Assembly: GCA_001544595.2 (NCBI GenBank)
Contig: FCOH02000015.1
Span: 62,001 to 126,000, forward strand
Direction of reading: 5' to 3'
Length of the DNA: 64,000 nucleotides
Origin: Caballeronia peredens
Lineage (GTDB): Bacteria; Pseudomonadota; Gammaproteobacteria; Burkholderiales; Burkholderiaceae
A model generated the notes under the pieces. That model saw only the letters and a list, made by a program, of their open reading frames with translations, searched no databases and was not told where the DNA came from. A program made the translations under genes and the position numbers. This document shows positions 11,372 to 19,900 of this stretch, in pieces. Within the stretch, counting starts at the first letter, position 1; every line of letters starts with the position of its first letter.

Positions 11372-11403
11372 AAAAGGCAACGAAGCAATTCGTTGCCTTT
11401 TTT
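11372..11403 (+). terminator. Rho-independent terminator of clpB
   Basis: A 12-bp perfect stem (11373-11384 with 11389-11400, AAAGGCAACGAA and its complement) around a GCAA tetraloop, running into a six-T tract. Confidence 0.9.
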
Positions 11404-11489
11404 CTTGCGCCTATGCAGCGAAAATCTCTCCGATCGCAAGGAATCGTCACGTCAGCCCACGAAATTCGATCAAATCCATTCGATCGAAG

Positions 11490-11527
11490 AGATTATCAAC
11501 TTAATGGCTGGCCAGATGTGATAATCT
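11490..11527. promoter_or_regulatory. Perfect 9-bp inverted repeat before the hipB-like gene (candidate HipB operator)
   Basis: AGATTATCA at 11490-11498 and its exact complement TGATAATCT at 11519-11527, separated by 20 bases. The right arm overlaps an extended -10-like TGTGATAAT. The arms end 24 bp before the hipB ATG. HipB proteins repress their own operon by binding paired inverted sites, so this is a good operator candidate. A direct repeat ATTCGATC lies just upstream at 11464-11471 and 11478-11485. Confidence 0.55.
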
Positions 11528-11550
11528 ATGCAATCGCAAGGATTTTCATC

Positions 11551-11868
11551 ATGGAAATTGATATTCGAAGCGCGAGCGATATCGGCGTTGCGGTGCGCGC
11601 GGCCCGCAAGGCGCAAAAGCTCCGGCAGGACGATGCCGCCGGCAGCATAGGCGTCAGCGAAAGCTTTCTCGGCAAGGTCGAAAAGGGCGCCGAGAGCGTG
11701 CATTGGGGCAAGCTCTTTCAGGTGCTGGAAGGCCTGGGCGTGCGTCTGACCGTCGACATTCCGGACGAAGCGGGCGAATTGTTCGCCGGCGAGGAAATCA
11801 AGCGTTACGGACGCGTCGAACGGGCGGAACGACGCCGTCGCACACGGGAGGACGCGGATGACTCCTGA
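11551..11868 (+). CDS. HipB-like antitoxin/repressor (XRE helix-turn-helix)
   Basis: Small Xre-family DNA-binding protein of 105 residues. The helix-turn-helix covers about residues 8-65 (AVRAARKAQKLRQDDAAGSI, GVSESFLGKVEKGAESVHWG, KLFQVLEGLGVRLTVDIP). The tail is basic and arginine-rich (VERAERRRRTRED). The ATG at 11551 was chosen because it opens the HTH; the frame is open further upstream only through the AT-rich control region. It overlaps the hipA-like gene by 11 bp, the usual arrangement of a HipB antitoxin with its kinase. It should bind HipA and repress the operon; this is inferred from context. Confidence 0.85.
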   Translation: MEIDIRSASDIGVAVRAARKAQKLRQDDAAGSIGVSESFLGKVEKGAESVHWGKLFQVLEGLGVRLTVDIPDEAGELFAGEEIKRYGRVERAERRRRTREDADDS

Positions 11869-13231
11869 ACACGACGAACGGGACGCTCCGAATCCCGTGC
11901 TCATGCCGCTGGACGGCCGGCGCAACCTGATCGCGAGCATCAACGATACCGAAGTCGGCGTGCTCAACGCCGACGACGACATCTGGTCGTTCACCTATCT
12001 CCCGTCGTGGCGCGCGAACGCGGACGCCTATCCGCTGAGTCCCGCGCTCCCGCTGCAGGCCGAAACTCTGCGCGATGGCAGCACGCGCCGGCCGGTTCAA
12101 TGGTATTTCGACAATCTGCTGCCCGAGGAAGGCCAGCGCACGCTGCTCGCACGCGACGCCGCGATCCGCAACGAAGCCGATGCCTTCGCGCTGCTCGCTC
12201 ACTACGGCGCCGAGTCCGCCGGCTCGGTCACGCTCGATCTGCCGGGCACGCATGAAGCGCAGGAGCCGGCCGAGCGCGCGCTGCCGGACGATGCGCTGCA
12301 AGCCCGTATCGATGCCTTGCCGCGCCTGCCGCTCACGCATGGCGCGATCAAGCGCATGTCGCTCGCGGGTGCGCAGCACAAGCTCGCCGTCGTATTGCGC
12401 GATGGCGCGCTCCATGAGCCCGCCGGGCGCATGCCATCGACGCATATCCTCAAGCCGAATCATCACGACACGGATGACTATCCGCACTCGGTCATCAACG
12501 AATGGTTCGTGATGAAGCTCGCGGACAAATTGCGGCTCGGCGTGCCCGCCGTGCATCGGCGCTACGTGCCTTCGGCGGTGTATCTGGTCGACCGCTTCGA
12601 CCGGGAAGTACGCGCGGGCGCATGGCGTCGCCTGCATATGATCGACGCGTGCCAGTTGCTCGATCTCGCGCGCACGTTCAAGTACGAGGAGGGCAGCGTC
12701 GAGCAGCTCGCGACGCTCGCCGCGCGTTGCCGCAATCAGGCAGCGGCGCGCACGCGACTGTTTTCCTGGCTGGTGTTCAACGTGCTCGTCGGCAACTCGG
12801 ACGCGCATCTGAAGAATCTGAGCTTTCTCGTTTCGCGCGACGGCATTCAGCTCGCGCCGTTCTACGACATGCTGAGCGTCGCGGCATACACCACGCCTTC
12901 TTACCAGAAGAGCGATTGGCCGAAGCGCGCGACCTTCGCGTGGGACATTCTCGGCGCGCGGTATTACGAGGACTTCGATCGCGCGCTGCTGCTGCGCGCC
13001 GGCGAAGTGCTGGGCATTGCCACGAGGACGGCGCAGCGTCTGCTGGATGCGCTGACCGGCTCGATCGGGCGCGCGGCCGCCGAACTCTATGCGGACGTCG
13101 AACGGGAAAATGCCGGGCTTCTCGCGAAAAGTCCGCGACTCGCCGCGACCTTCGGCGGCGAACTAACCTGCCTGCGTGTGATTCGCCATACGATCATCGC
13201 GGACATGACGCGCAAGCTTGCCGTCGCCTGA
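11858..13231 (+). CDS. hipA: HipA-type serine/threonine kinase toxin
   Basis: HipA-family kinase, 457 residues. In E. coli HipA phosphorylates glutamyl-tRNA synthetase and drives persistence. Key motifs are present: the regulatory phosphoserine loop KRMSLAGAQHK (Ser168), the ATP-binding lysine region THILKPN, the catalytic NSDAHLKN with Asp315, and the metal-binding FYDMLS with Asp337. The N-terminal HipA_N segment (YFDNLLPEEGQRTLLARD, about residues 82-99) is also present, so the protein looks intact. It overlaps hipB by 11 bp. The target cannot be read from the sequence. It is near E. coli length (440). Confidence 0.93.
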   Translation: MTPEHDERDAPNPVLMPLDGRRNLIASINDTEVGVLNADDDIWSFTYLPSWRANADAYPLSPALPLQAETLRDGSTRRPVQWYFDNLLPEEGQRTLLARDAAIRNEADAFALLAHYGAESAGSVTLDLPGTHEAQEPAERALPDDALQARIDALPRLPLTHGAIKRMSLAGAQHKLAVVLRDGALHEPAGRMPSTHILKPNHHDTDDYPHSVINEWFVMKLADKLRLGVPAVHRRYVPSAVYLVDRFDREVRAGAWRRLHMIDACQLLDLARTFKYEEGSVEQLATLAARCRNQAAARTRLFSWLVFNVLVGNSDAHLKNLSFLVSRDGIQLAPFYDMLSVAAYTTPSYQKSDWPKRATFAWDILGARYYEDFDRALLLRAGEVLGIATRTAQRLLDALTGSIGRAAAELYADVERENAGLLAKSPRLAATFGGELTCLRVIRHTIIADMTRKLAVA

Positions 13232-13273
13232 AAAGCACGAAGCCCCGCACGGCGCATCGCCTGCGGGGCTTCG
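13231..13273 (-). terminator. Rho-independent terminator downstream of the YidB-like gene
   Basis: An 11-bp perfect stem CGAAGCCCCGC (13238-13248) with GCGGGGCTTCG (13263-13273). On the minus strand it is followed by GTGCTTTTC. It lies between the convergent hipA and YidB-like genes; the T run faces the minus strand. Confidence 0.75.
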
Positions 13274-13295
13274 AAACCAGAGCGGAGGCGCGCGT

Positions 13296-13757
13296 TCAGC
13301 CTTGCTTCGGCTCTTCGCTTTTGCCGAACAGACCGGCCAAGCCGCCGAGCGAACCGAGCACGCCGGTCAGATCGAGCTTGCCTTCGGGCGGGACTTCGCC
13401 GTTCGGCGTCGCGCGATCGACGACATGCGGCAGAACCGCCGCCAGCATGCCCGAGAGCTGATCGCCCGAGACGCCGGCCTTCTGCGCGAGCGCGCCCACA
13501 TTGTCCTGACCGAGCACGTTCGTGAGCGTATCGGGGCTGATCGGCTTGTTTTCGCCGGTGCCGATCCACGACTGGACGACATCGCCCGCGCCGTGCTGCT
13601 GGAAGCGTTGAATCAGGCCCATGATGCCGCCCGGCTGACTGTTGACGAATTCGAGCGCCGCCGCGATCAGTGCGGCCTGGCCAGTCTGGGCAGGCTGGCC
13701 GCCGGGTTGTTGCGACGAATTGCCGAGGGTGGAGGCGAGGATATCGATTAGGCTCAT
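13296..13757 (-). CDS. YidB/DUF937 family protein
   Basis: Protein of 153 residues of the YidB (DUF937) family, which has no established function. Visible pattern: MSLIDILASTLG at the start, GGIMGLIQRFQQHGAGDVVQSW, ENKPISPDTLTNVLGQD, ALAQKAGVSGDQLSGMLAAVLP and HVVDRATPNGEVP. There is no signal peptide. Residues 12-25 are a Gln/Ser/Gly-rich spacer. The ATG at 13755-13757 was chosen because family similarity begins there. It is next to a ComEA-like gene on the same strand (155 bp gap), but no link is known. Confidence 0.85.
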   Translation of the reverse strand: MSLIDILASTLGNSSQQPGGQPAQTGQAALIAAALEFVNSQPGGIMGLIQRFQQHGAGDVVQSWIGTGENKPISPDTLTNVLGQDNVGALAQKAGVSGDQLSGMLAAVLPHVVDRATPNGEVPPEGKLDLTGVLGSLGGLAGLFGKSEEPKQG

Positions 13758-13912
13758 GGCAGTCTCACTACGAGAGGTTGCGGGGTGGGTTCGCTCACGT
13801 CGCCGCCTGCGGACCGAAGCCGAAGACGGCGACGCGAGCAACGGCCGCGGGCGGCCGTTCAACGATGTTCATACGCGAAGGCAAATTCCCTTCGTCAAGT
13901 TTCCCCGAAGAA

Positions 13913-14485
13913 TCACTGACTGGCGGCCGCGGCGCTGGCGGCCTTATCTTTTTTGCTGCGCTTCGATTTCTTGGCATCGCTCGCGGCGGCCGGGGCCGAT
14001 GCAGCCGCTGTCGCACTCGTCGCCGCGGCGCTTTCCTTCTTCGATTTCTTCGACGCCTTCGCGCCCGATGCAGGCGTCGCGGCCGGCGTCTGCGCCGTGG
14101 TGGCCGCCGGCGTGGTCGCGGCGGTCGCCGTCGTCGACGATTTGACCGTCGAGTTCGGCGCGGCGCTGCCGCCTTGCATCGTGGTCGCAGGCTTCGCTGT
14201 CTTGCCGGTCGGCGGCAGCGACGAGCCGCCGATCGTCAGGCCGTTCTGCTCCAGATTCGCCACCGATTTGGTGCCCAGACCCTTGACGCGAGTCGCGAGG
14301 TCGTCGGCATCCTTGAACGGCCCGTTCTTGGCGCGCTCATCGACGATCGCCTTCGACTTCACCGGCCCGAGGCCCTTGACCGACTCCAGCGCGGCCTGAT
14401 CGGCCGTATTGACGTCGACCGCGGCGAACGCCGCCCCGATGGACAGCATGAACGCAAAGCACAACATCAGCAGCTTTTTCAGCAT
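13913..14485 (-). CDS. ComEA-like helix-hairpin-helix protein with long Ala/Lys tail
   Basis: Exported protein of 190 residues. Residues 1-21 are a signal peptide (MLKKLLMLCFAFMLSIGAAFA). Residues 22-86 are a ComEA-type helix-hairpin-helix domain: VDVNTADQAALESVKGLGP, then SKAIVDERAKNGPFKDADDL, then VKGLGTKSVANLEQNGL. ComEA-type domains bind DNA without sequence preference and, in some species, help DNA uptake. The rest, about 100 residues, is low-complexity Ala/Thr/Pro with several KKSK/KKSKR clusters. The HhH part is solid; the role in DNA uptake is inference, as no com genes are in the window. Confidence 0.85.
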   Translation of the reverse strand: MLKKLLMLCFAFMLSIGAAFAAVDVNTADQAALESVKGLGPVKSKAIVDERAKNGPFKDADDLATRVKGLGTKSVANLEQNGLTIGGSSLPPTGKTAKPATTMQGGSAAPNSTVKSSTTATAATTPAATTAQTPAATPASGAKASKKSKKESAAATSATAAASAPAAASDAKKSKRSKKDKAASAAAASQ

Positions 14486-14723
14486 GACGGCACTCCAGGC
14501 TTGAGAGGAAGGACAGATCGATAAGTTCGGCCATTCGGGAAGATGCCGTTAAGGATAGGGCAAAAACCCGTCCCGAACGATGACGGCTCGCATTGTGCAC
14601 GACCCCGCCGCGCGCGCTGCGTTACCGCACAATCTTTAACGTTGTGAAATGCCGGACGGATGACGTTGCGGTTTCGATCTTTTCTTGCTTCGCGCTGCAA
14701 ACGGTTGCGCCGCCGCCGAACCC

Positions 14724-16934
14724 TCACTTCGACGCGCGCGCGGCTGTTTTCGCATAGGCGCCGCGCACTTCGAAGCTCACTTTATCGACGACTTCGCCGT
14801 GTGCATCGACGAGTTCGAGCACGTGGCGGCCCGGCCACGGCAGCCATCCGGCGCGGGCATCGCGACCGTAGGTTTTGCCGTCGAGCCGCCACGCGAGGGG
14901 CGCGCCGCTCTCCGCGCGCTCGAACCACACACGCTGGCGCGCGGGCGGAATATCCGGATCGAGCGCGAAGATGGTGCCGTCGGTGGGCGCGGCGATGCGC
15001 GCGGCCTGCGCATCGGAGGTCGCGCCGCGAACGGCGTGCGCCGCATTCGCCGTGAGTCCGATGGCGTTCATCTGCGTACCGCGCACGAACCATTCGTCCC
15101 GCCTGGGCTCGATGTCGTCCTGATAGACCACGTTCGTGCGCACGACGCCCGCCGGAGCAGACGGCGCGCGGCTATCCGAGCGACGATTCAGATAGTTGAC
15201 GATGGCGTTCCATGCGGGCGCGGCGCCCGTCACGCCTGAAACGTCCCACATCGGTGCGCCGTCCGCGTTGCCGACCCACACGCCCACCGTGTATCGCGAA
15301 GTGAAACCGACTGCCCAATTGTCGCGCATGTCCTTGCTGGTGCCGGTCTTGACCGCGCTGAAAGTGCGCGTGGCGAGCACGCTGTCGAAGCCGAAGGTGC
15401 GCGTGCGCGCGTTGTTGTCGGCGAGGATGTCGGTGACGACGAAGCTCGCCTCCGCACTGAACACGCGCGTCCCGGCGGGCGCCGGACGATGATCGGCGAG
15501 ATCGAAGAACGGCCGCGCAATGCCGCCGTTCGCGAGCGCCCGATACGCGTTCGCGAGCGTCGCGAGCGTCACGTCGGCGCTGCCGAGCGCGAGGCTGAAG
15601 CCGTAGTAATCGCCCGCCTGCGAGAGCGGCAGGCCGAGCGCGACGAGCGTCTTCGCGAAACGATGCGGCGTGACCATCACGAGCGTGCGTACGGCCGGCA
15701 CGTTCAGCGACGAGCCCAGCGCCGTGCGCACGCTGACCCAGCCCTTGAAGTCGTGATCGTAGTTCTGCGGGATATACAAGCCGCCGCCGGTCGCGAGATC
15801 GAGCGGCGCGTCGTCGAGCAGCGTCGCGGCGGTCACGCGCTTTTCGTCGATCGCTTGCGCATAGAGGAAAGGCTTGAGCGTCGAGCCGGCCTGCCGCGCG
15901 GCGAGCACGGCATCGACCTCGGGCGCGTTCGACAGACCGCCCGCCGAGCCGACCCACGCGAGCACGTCGCCAGTCTGGTTGTCGATCACGATCGCGGCCG
16001 CATCGTGCACGTTGCGCGGATGCGCGCGCGCGTTCAGTTCGGCCAGCGTGCGCGCGAGCGTATCGCGGGCGAAGCGTTGCAGGCGCGCATCGAGCGTGGA
16101 GCGCACGCGCTCGCCCGCGGCCGGATGCACTTCGCCCGCGATACGTCGCGCGAGATGTGGCGCGAGGGAGTCGTCGCCCAAGGCGAAGGCGGGCGCCGAC
16201 GCCGTGCGCGTGAGCGCGAGCTGGACGTAACTCGTCAGATTGACGCACGGATCGACGCCGCGCGTGCCGTGCAGCGCCTGCATGTCGCGCAGGATCACGC
16301 ACGCGCGGGTGGCGACTTTCGCGTACGGCGCGTTCGGCGCACGCACCAGCGCGGCGGCGAGTGCGGCTTCGCGTTCATCGAGACCGGAAGGCGCCTTGCC
16401 GAACAACGTCTGCGAAAGCGCAGACAATCCGACGATCTCGCCGCGAAACGGCACGAGATTCAGATACGCCTCGAGAATCTGATCCTTGCGCCAACTGCGT
16501 TCGATCCACAGCGCGCCGACTGTCTGCTGCGCCTTCTCGCCGATGGAGCGCCGTCCGGGCGGCTTGCCATCTTCCTCGATGAGACCGGTGAGCTGCATCG
16601 TCACCGTGGACGCGCCACGGGTGCGCGTGTTCCACAAGTTGCCCCACGCGGCGGCGGCCGCGCCGCGCCAGTCGACGCCCGCGTGCTCGTAGAACCGCTT
16701 GTCCTCCGAGACGACGATCGCTTCGCGCAGCGCCGGCGAGACGTCCGCGAGCGCGACCCAGTCGCCGCGCCGCGCGCTCTTGTCGACGCGCGTGCGTGCG
16801 AGCGGTTCGCCATCGCGCGAGAGCAGCACCCAGTCGGAGCTGCGCCATTTCGCGCGCACGTCGTCGAAGCCGGGCGACGCGTGCGCCGCTGCCGACAGGG
16901 CGCACGCGACGAAGAGACAGGCGGCGCGGTTCAT
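14724..16934 (-). CDS. pbpC: Penicillin-binding protein 1C
   Basis: Bifunctional peptidoglycan synthase of 736 residues. The transglycosylase domain has the catalytic SEDKRFYEHAGVDWRG (Glu77) and MQLTGL region; the transpeptidase domain has AGSTLKPF (Ser351, Lys354), SSLN and VKTGTS (Lys529). A C-terminal BiPBP-type domain follows. The N-terminus is a short hydrophobic segment ending AHAS, which looks more like a cleavable signal peptide than the usual anchor. The start is 9 bp after the alpha-2-macroglobulin gene stop. PbpC and bacterial alpha-2-macroglobulin are commonly co-encoded. Confidence 0.95.
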   Translation of the reverse strand: MNRAACLFVACALSAAAHASPGFDDVRAKWRSSDWVLLSRDGEPLARTRVDKSARRGDWVALADVSPALREAIVVSEDKRFYEHAGVDWRGAAAAAWGNLWNTRTRGASTVTMQLTGLIEEDGKPPGRRSIGEKAQQTVGALWIERSWRKDQILEAYLNLVPFRGEIVGLSALSQTLFGKAPSGLDEREAALAAALVRAPNAPYAKVATRACVILRDMQALHGTRGVDPCVNLTSYVQLALTRTASAPAFALGDDSLAPHLARRIAGEVHPAAGERVRSTLDARLQRFARDTLARTLAELNARAHPRNVHDAAAIVIDNQTGDVLAWVGSAGGLSNAPEVDAVLAARQAGSTLKPFLYAQAIDEKRVTAATLLDDAPLDLATGGGLYIPQNYDHDFKGWVSVRTALGSSLNVPAVRTLVMVTPHRFAKTLVALGLPLSQAGDYYGFSLALGSADVTLATLANAYRALANGGIARPFFDLADHRPAPAGTRVFSAEASFVVTDILADNNARTRTFGFDSVLATRTFSAVKTGTSKDMRDNWAVGFTSRYTVGVWVGNADGAPMWDVSGVTGAAPAWNAIVNYLNRRSDSRAPSAPAGVVRTNVVYQDDIEPRRDEWFVRGTQMNAIGLTANAAHAVRGATSDAQAARIAAPTDGTIFALDPDIPPARQRVWFERAESGAPLAWRLDGKTYGRDARAGWLPWPGRHVLELVDAHGEVVDKVSFEVRGAYAKTAARASK

Positions 16935-16943
16935 GGTGTCACG

Positions 16944-19900
16944 TCACTTCGCGGCGAGCGGCTTGACGACCACCGGCGCGTTCGGCAGCGCGCCGAACGA
17001 CGAAGGCGCGTAGAGCGCTTCGACGCGCGTCGGCGGCAGGCCGAACGTACCGGGATTGTTCAGGCGCATCGTGTATTCGACTTGCAGCTTGCCCTTCGGC
17101 AAATAATCGTAATACGCGCGATAGCCTTCGAAACCGCGTTCGACGAACGCGGGCCACGCGCCACGATCCTGCTTCTCGCCCGAGGTCGCCGCCTCGGAAT
17201 CGCGCCCGAGTCCGGAGCCGAGAATCGTCGCGCCGGCGGGAATCGGATCGTTGACGACGACCCAGGTCATGTCGCTTTGCGCGTCGATGTCGAGATGCAC
17301 GCGCACGATGTCGCCGCGCGAGAGCACGCCTTTCACGGCCGGATCGACCGCCGTGACGGTCTTCGCGATGCGATAACCCGCCGCGAACGGCGCCTTCAGT
17401 GCGACGGCCGCGAGGCTTTCGATCGTCGCCCACGGCTTGCCGGTGCCGTCCTGCGTCAGCGAAAGCGTGCCGGCGGTCCACGGCAGCATCATGCTGCGCG
17501 TGTTCGCGCTCTTCGTCGCGGGCGTGGCGGACGCGGGCGCGGGCGCTGCTGAGGGCAGCGTGCTCCAGTTCACGTTTTGCGTCGACGTTCCCAGTTGTAC
17601 CGACGTATGGCCCGTCACCGGCGTGCTCTCGAACAGTTGCGAGAAACGGCCGACCGCGAGCGCGCCCCACAGGTTCGCCGTGGTCGTCTGCCAGGCGCCG
17701 TTCTTCTGCAGCGCGAGCAGCCCCGCGACGATGCGCGGCATCTCGTCCTTCCAGCCGGGGGCGTCCGCGAAGACGAGCGCGGTGCGCGCGGCGTTGGTCT
17801 CGGTGCCGGTCATGAGCCACCAGAGATCGTCGTCGCGTTCGGTCGAGAACGTGAGGCGCGTGCCCTGATACGTCAGACGCGCGCGGATGATCTGCTCCGC
17901 CTGCGCGCGCTTCTCGTCGCGATTCGGAATGCCGTCAACGCGCGACAGGATCGCGTAGTAGTCGAGCACCGCCGAGGTCGGCCACTGATCCGGCGCGATC
18001 GTGATCGAGCCGAGCATGCGCGGCTGCGCGAGCCCGTAACGCGACAACGCTTCGATGGCGGCGAGCTTTTCGAACTCGAGATCGTTACGCGGCGCCCAGA
18101 ATTTGCGCTCGATCTTGCCGTCGACGAAATTCGCGAGGCCCGCGGCCATCTGGTTGCGCAGATCGTCGGGCAGGGCGAAGCGGCGGTCCTGCTTCGCGGC
18201 TTCGTCGGTGACGGCGAGCAAATAAGCGGTGAGCGCGGGACTGCCGGTGGGACGCTCGTCGTCGGCGGGCGGGAAGTAGTTGGCGAGGCCGTCGCGGTCG
18301 AGATACGACGGCATCTTCACGAGCACGCCTTGCCATTGCGCCGCGTCCATCAGGCCGAGCGCGCGCGATGTCTGCTGTTCGAGACAGTTGTACGGATAGC
18401 GCTCGAACCAGCGGCGCACGCCGGGCAGGCCGTCCGCGAGCTTCGGCTGCAAGGACACCGCGATGCCGCCGCGCACGGCGCCGTCGCCCGACTTGCTGGC
18501 ATCGACGGGCGGCGCGACGGGCAGCGTGAGCGTGCCGTCGACCTGTGCGAGGGTGGCCTGCTGCACCGTGACCGGAATCGCCGCGACGACTTTCTGCGTG
18601 AGCTTCACGGCGTCGCTTGCCGGTTTCGCAACGGCCGCTCCGGCCTGTTCCGCCGCGCTGACTTCCCAGGCGAGACTCGCGGACGAATTCGCGCCGAGCA
18701 CATCCGGCGTCGTCACGTCCCACGCCACTTCCTGCGACGATTCCGGCGCGAGTTCCACCGTGCGCGCATCGAGCGCGAGCGTGCCGGCCCGCGGCGTGAC
18801 GACGACGCGCATCGTTCGCGCAGTCGTGTTGCGCAGCGTGAACTGCGCGCGGAACGCATCGCCGACGCGCACGAGCGGCGGCAGTCCCGAGATCAGCTGC
18901 AAGTCCTGCGTGCTCTGGATCGATGCACTGCCGGTGCCGAAGCGTCCCGCGCCGACCGCCGCGACGGCGACGATCCGAAAGCGCGTGAGCGCATCGTTCA
19001 AGGGCACATCGACAGTGGCTTCGCCTTTCGCATCGAGCGTGACGCGCGGGTTCCACAAGAGCAGTGTGTCGAACAGTTCGCGCGTCGCGCTGTGTCCGCC
19101 GCCGCCGCCCGCCGGCACGGCCTTGCGCCCGAAGTGACGCCGCCCGATGATCTCCATCTGCGCGGTCGATGTCTCCACGCCGTACGCCCGCTGCTGCAGC
19201 ATCGCGTCGAGCACATCCCAGCTTCGATTGGGCATGAGTTCGAGCAAGGCTTCATCGACGGCCGCAACCGCGATCTGCGTTCCGGCGGGCGCGGGCGTGC
19301 CGTCGGGCAGCGCCACCTTCACCTTGACGTGCGCGCGGCTTCGCACCGTGTACGACTTCGCATCGGGGCTCACGCTCACCGCGAGCCTGTGCGACGCCGT
19401 GCCGACCTTGATCGACGCCAGCCCGTAACGGAACGCGGGCTTCGACAAATCGACGAGCGGTGTCGGCGCCTGATACTGACGGCCCTCGTACCAGAATGCG
19501 CGAGCCCATTCGACCGGCGCTTTCCATCCCCACGTGAAGAACGAGTACCACGGCACGTCGCGGATGCGCCCACGCAACGCGAGCACCGACACGTAGACGT
19601 TGGGCCCCCACGCGTCTTCGACTTTCAGCTCGACGGTCGGATCGCGGCCGTTCAGCTCGACGACCCGCGTCTCGATGATGCCCTCGCGCTCCACCGCGAC
19701 GAGCGCCGTCGCCGAGCGGAACGGCATGCGCACCTGAAAGCGCGCCGTTTCGCCGGGCTCGTAGCTGGTCTTTTCGGGCAAGACGTCGATGCGGTCGGTG
19801 TTCTCGCCGCCGAACCACAGTTCGTCCTCGCGCGTGACCCAGACGGATGTGCTCGCGTTGGCCGCGTGGCCGTCGCCGTCTTTCGCGACCGCGATCAGAT

